Source: JAFAXD01 sp035472475 (lineage in GTDB: Bacteria > Pseudomonadota > Alphaproteobacteria > Rhizobiales > Xanthobacteraceae). From it: a DNA stretch of 17,615 nt. Position 1 is the stretch's first letter, and the number at the start of each line of letters is the position of its first letter. This document shows positions 14,777 through 17,615 of this stretch, piece after piece. The translations under genes and the position numbers were made by a program. The notes under the pieces were generated by a model, which was given only the letters and a program-made list of their open reading frames with translations, made no database searches and was not told the origin of the DNA. The stretch covers positions 1 to 17,615 of the forward strand of contig DATIPA010000174.1 in NCBI GenBank assembly GCA_035472475.1, given 5' to 3'.

Positions 14777-14945
14777 TCCTCACCGGTGCGTTGCCACCCT
14801 CACGCAGGGCATTTGGAAGATATCGGCCGCGTGATCAAGCGCGTCCTGCGCACGGCCGCCATCTCGCTCGGCAAGTGTGAAGAGGTGGACGCGATCCTGC
14901 ATCCGGACTTAAATCGACCCCAACAATCACGAAGGAGCGTCCCCG

Positions 14946-16139
14946 ATGGCCAACCGTATCATGACCACCCACGTGGGCAGCCTGATCCGGCCGCCGAAGT
15001 TCGTCGAGATCCTGCGCAAGCTGGAGAACAAGGAGCCGGTCGAACCGGGCCTCTACGACAAGACGCTCACGCGATCGGTCGCCGACGTGGTGCGCCAGCA
15101 GGCCGAGGTCGGCGTCGACATCGTCAGCGACGGCGAGTTTGGTAAGGGCCGCAACTGGGCGTTCTACGTGCACGGCCGCCTCTCCGGAATCGGAGCCCGG
15201 CCGCTGACGCCGGAGGAAGTCAAGGATCCGCTCGCCTCGGTTGGCGGCGGGCGCGACCGCGAGGCATTTCCCGAATATTACGCGGAGGCCGACAAGGCGA
15301 CCGGGCTCGCCTCCCGGCTCGGTAATCGGTTCGTGTGCAACGGCGCGATCAAATACGTCGGGCAGAAGGAGCTGCAGCGCGACATCGATAACCTGAAGGC
15401 CGCCACCGCCAAAGTGAAAGTCGAGGGCGCGTTTCTGCCGGTGGTGGCGCCGGCGAGCGCGCTGCCAAACGTCAAGGACGAGCACTACGGCGACGAAAAG
15501 AAGTTATTGTTCGCGCTCGCCGATGCGCTGCGCGTCGAATACAAGACCATCGTCGATGCAGGCCTCTACGTGCAGATCGACGACGCGTTCTTTCCCTACA
15601 TGCAGGAAAAGCTCTGCCCGCCGATGTCGCTTGCACAATATCGCGCGTGGGCGCAGCTGCGCATCGACGCGCTCAACCGCGCGCTCGAGGCCATCCCGCC
15701 GGAAAAATCGCGCTACCACATTTGTTGGGGCAGCTGGAGCGGTCCGCACGCTTTCGACGTTCCGCTTAAGGATATCGTCGACATCATGCTGCAGGTCAAC
15801 GTGGGTGCCTATAGTTTCGAGGCGGCCAACGTCCGTCACGAGCACGAATGGAAGGTATGGAAGACCGCGAAGCTGTCCTCAGGCAAGAAGATCCTGCCGG
15901 GCGTGATCAGCCACGCCACCAACGTGCTGGAACATTCCGAACTGGTCGCCGAGCGGCTGGTGCGGTTCGCCAATCTGGTCGGGCGCGAGAACGTGATGGC
16001 TTCGACCGACTGCGGGTTTGCGCAAAGCCCGTTTGCGCAGCGGGTGCATCCTTCGATCATGTGGGCGAAGCTCAAGTCGATGGCTGAAGGGGCGCTGCTC
16101 GCGAGCGACGAGCTCTGGGGCCGCAAGGCCGCGGCGTGA
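14946..16139 (+). CDS. MetE C-terminal-like (cobalamin-independent methionine synthase-type) methyltransferase, paralogue 1
   Basis: 397 residues, equal to the catalytic half of MetE without the N-terminal half. Zinc-ligand pattern: H258-x-C260 in 'YHICWGSW', E292 in 'YSFEAANVRH', C356 in 'STDCGF'. N-terminal 'TTHVGSLIRP' and 'VDIVSDGEF' at 57-65 match the family's barrel start. MetE transfers a methyl group from methyltetrahydropteroyl-glutamate to homocysteine; short relatives include core-MetE enzymes and the epoxyalkane:coenzyme M transferase of Xanthobacter, which uses the same H-x-C...C zinc site on another thiol. Ribosome site AAGGAG precedes the ATG. In this neighbourhood a thiol-transfer or demethylation role in catabolism is as likely as methionine synthesis. 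Its 3' end converges on the decarboxylase-like gene. Confidence 0.85.
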   Translation: MANRIMTTHVGSLIRPPKFVEILRKLENKEPVEPGLYDKTLTRSVADVVRQQAEVGVDIVSDGEFGKGRNWAFYVHGRLSGIGARPLTPEEVKDPLASVGGGRDREAFPEYYAEADKATGLASRLGNRFVCNGAIKYVGQKELQRDIDNLKAATAKVKVEGAFLPVVAPASALPNVKDEHYGDEKKLLFALADALRVEYKTIVDAGLYVQIDDAFFPYMQEKLCPPMSLAQYRAWAQLRIDALNRALEAIPPEKSRYHICWGSWSGPHAFDVPLKDIVDIMLQVNVGAYSFEAANVRHEHEWKVWKTAKLSSGKKILPGVISHATNVLEHSELVAERLVRFANLVGRENVMASTDCGFAQSPFAQRVHPSIMWAKLKSMAEGALLASDELWGRKAAA

Positions 16140-16154
16140 GTCCAGGGGGGCTGC

Positions 16155-16166
16155 CCGCCTAGGCGG
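16155..16166. terminator. Perfect 12-base palindrome at a convergent gene junction
   Basis: CCGCCTAGGCGG spans the stop codon of the minus-strand decarboxylase-like gene and lies 15 bp after the MetE-like stop. With flanking AGGG and CCCT it could fold as a weak two-part hairpin. There is no T-tract, so it is only a possible terminator. Confidence 0.3.
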
Positions 16167-17139
16167 TCCCTACCCTTACGAAGAGGTCATTGACCGGGAT
16201 TGGTTTCGCAATCAGGTGCTGCTCGGCGAGATAGGTGACCAGCGCCTCCAATGTCTTGCGATTGGGTTCGACCCCGTACGGCCAGGGATCGGCGCCGAAG
16301 ACGCCGTCCATCGTTTCAATCTGCGCCAGCATCCAGGGCATCATGGTCGCCAGCATGCCGTCAAAACGCATGCGCGCGAGCGCGGTGTCCTTGGCCTGGC
16401 AGAACGCCTTGTAGAGGCTGGTGGCGACAAACGGATAGCGCTCGTGAACCTCGCGCTTGAGCGCGACGAGATGCATGATGGGATAAATGCCAGTGCGCCG
16501 GTAGTAATCAGCCTCGACCTTTGGAAAATCAGGAAACAGCCGCGCGATCCGCGGATTGCGGCCGAGCGCTATCGGCACATTGCTGCCGATCATTGCATCG
16601 ATCGTTCCGTCCTCGAGCAGCTCGCTGAGCGACTTGTCGCTCGTGTTGTCTTCAATCGAGACCTGTTTGAGCATCGGCGGAGCGCTCGGATTGCCGTGTC
16701 GTCCGGCTTTGTTGACAGCGCCCTGCACCCATTGCACGCCTGACAGGTCGACGCCGTATTCGTGCATCAGCAATCCGCGGATCCAGACCGCGGCGGTCAT
16801 GGTGTAGAGCGGAACGCCGATCCGCTTGCCTTCCAGATCCTTTGGGGTGCGGACTTTTTGCGTGTTCACCGTGATGAAACTGTGCCGGAACATGCGCGAG
16901 GGAAAAACCGGCAGCGCGACGAACGGCGAGGCGCCCATGCCCATGCGGCTGATGAACTCCGACGAGGAGAACTCGGCCGCATCGAACTCTTGACCGCCGG
17001 CCATCCGATCGAAGGTCTCGCGCGGCATCGCAATCGGAATGAAGTTAAGATCGATGCCGAGCGGCGTCACTTCGCCGCTCAGCAGCGGAACCATGCGATC
17101 ATAGGCGGCGCAGGCAAAGGAAATCGGAACGCGGGACAT
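16159..17139 (-). CDS. 4,5-dihydroxyphthalate decarboxylase-like (NMT1-fold) protein
   Basis: 326 residues, close to the usual length of 4,5-dihydroxyphthalate decarboxylase relatives. These share the periplasmic-binding-protein (NMT1) fold but act in the cytoplasm on aromatic acids. Seen: 'ACAAYDRMVPLLSGEV' near the start, 'GIDLNFIPI' at 28-36, 'EFDAAEFSSSEFI' at 51-63, 'FVALPVFPSRMFRHSFI' at 73-89, 'GKRIGVPLYTMTAAVWIRG' at 104-122, 'IYPIMHLVALKREVHERYP' at 218-236, 'DPWPYGVEPNR' at 284-294. No signal peptide is visible, which argues against a transporter-binding role. True function may be decarboxylation, another aromatic step, or an uncharacterised one. It is divergent from the second MetE-like gene (156 bp) and convergent with the first. 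The ribosome site at ATG 17139 is weak. Confidence 0.78.
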   Translation of the reverse strand: MSRVPISFACAAYDRMVPLLSGEVTPLGIDLNFIPIAMPRETFDRMAGGQEFDAAEFSSSEFISRMGMGASPFVALPVFPSRMFRHSFITVNTQKVRTPKDLEGKRIGVPLYTMTAAVWIRGLLMHEYGVDLSGVQWVQGAVNKAGRHGNPSAPPMLKQVSIEDNTSDKSLSELLEDGTIDAMIGSNVPIALGRNPRIARLFPDFPKVEADYYRRTGIYPIMHLVALKREVHERYPFVATSLYKAFCQAKDTALARMRFDGMLATMMPWMLAQIETMDGVFGADPWPYGVEPNRKTLEALVTYLAEQHLIAKPIPVNDLFVRVGTA

Positions 17140-17295
17140 CGTACGGTTTATCCGGCCATTGATCGGTGGCGAAGCGTTTCAACCCGCGTTCGCGGCGTCA
17201 AGGCGCTCACTGGTATGGAAGCCGTGCGTTGACCTCGTGGTGCACCCAAAGCCGCGGTTTGCAATAGTGCGCGCGCAAGCCTCAAGGACAATCCG

Positions 17296-17615
17296 ATGAC
17301 AGCCGATCGCATTCTGGTTTCTCACGCCGGCACCTTGCCGCGCCCCGACGGCCTCAAAGAGCGGCTCACCGCCGATCCGCATTCAACCGACGTCCAGAAA
17401 GAGCTCACGGCAGCAGTCGCCGACGTGGTGCGCCGGCAGGCCGACATGGGCATCGACATTGTCAACGACGGCGAATTCTCCAAGGTACGGGGCTTTTCCG
17501 AATACGTGCGCGACCGGCTCGGCGGCCTCGCGGGCGCGGGCCAAAGGCAGCTGAGCGTGATGGCGCGCGACGCGCGCGACTTTCCGGGTTTCGTCGGCAC
17601 GAAATTCGCGCGCCA
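17296..17615 (+). CDS. MetE C-terminal-like methyltransferase, paralogue 2 (3' truncated by window end)
   Basis: ATG at 17296 with AAGGACA just upstream; 106 codons are visible and the frame runs off the window. 'ILVSHAGTLPRP' at 6-17 and 'MGIDIVNDGEFSK' at 51-63 align well with 'TTHVGSLIRP' and 'VGVDIVSDGEFGK' of the gene at 14946, so the two are paralogues, sharing roughly 40-50 per cent of aligned residues by eye over the first 80. The zinc ligands would lie beyond the window. The function is uncertain for the same reasons as for its partner. Two such copies around one decarboxylase-like gene suggest paired enzymes acting on related substrates, or two subunits. Confidence 0.8.
   Translation, partial: MTADRILVSHAGTLPRPDGLKERLTADPHSTDVQKELTAAVADVVRRQADMGIDIVNDGEFSKVRGFSEYVRDRLGGLAGAGQRQLSVMARDARDFPGFVGTKFAR

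Noticed and set aside
1..17615. tRNA, rRNA, insertion sequence or phage genes
   Set aside because: Reading both strands showed no cloverleaf-like or rRNA-like stretches, transposase motifs or integrase signatures that I could support.

Overview
The window is GC-rich, densely coded DNA (no gap over about 235 bp) from what looks like an alphaproteobacterium, most likely Hyphomicrobiales (the Bradyrhizobium/Xanthobacteraceae side). That placement is an inference from the gene families: NMT1-like binding proteins, an OpgH-type glucosyltransferase, a histidine kinase with an ABC-binding-protein-like sensor, and MetE-like short methyltransferases. I see no rRNA, tRNA, CRISPR array, insertion sequence, integrase or phage gene, and nothing that marks a recent insertion.

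Layout. (1) 1-807: 3' part of a periplasmic ABC-transporter binding protein. (2) 808-3327 (minus): an 839-residue fusion of an OpgH/MdoH-type membrane glucosyltransferase with a C-terminal FkbM methyltransferase. Its stop codon abuts that of region 1. (3) 3443-6701: a compact pterin-like cluster. An MDR dehydrogenase, a degenerate 6-pyruvoyl-tetrahydropterin-synthase-fold protein and a GT4 glycosyltransferase are packed head to tail on plus. A RibD-C-type reductase converges on them with overlapping stops. The combination suggests synthesis of a glycosylated, reduced pteridine or a related GTP-derived compound; this is the best candidate in the window for an uncharacterised pathway. (4) 6856-9971: cytochrome b561, a receiver-only response regulator and a membrane histidine kinase whose sensor resembles an ABC binding protein. 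(5) 10124-10720: a small exported protein whose C-terminal half is six near-identical copies of a 12-residue motif (F-Q-x-N-W-x-x-S-Y-M-K core). It is followed by a strong hairpin and a 65-residue conserved small protein on minus. (6) 11231-13133: a YbaK-type deacylase followed closely by a type I glutamine synthetase, not in the usual glnB-glnA arrangement. (7) 13154-17615: a GMC oxidoreductase (minus), a MetE-C-terminal-like methyltransferase (plus), a 4,5-dihydroxyphthalate-decarboxylase-like protein (minus) and the start of a second MetE-like paralogue (plus, cut by the window end). This block looks catabolic, with unknown substrate.

The parts most worth a second look are the pterin-like cluster with its unusual PTPS active site, the FQxNWxxSYMK repeat protein, and the OpgH-FkbM fusion. 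All functional statements rest on motif recognition by eye; no database search was run.
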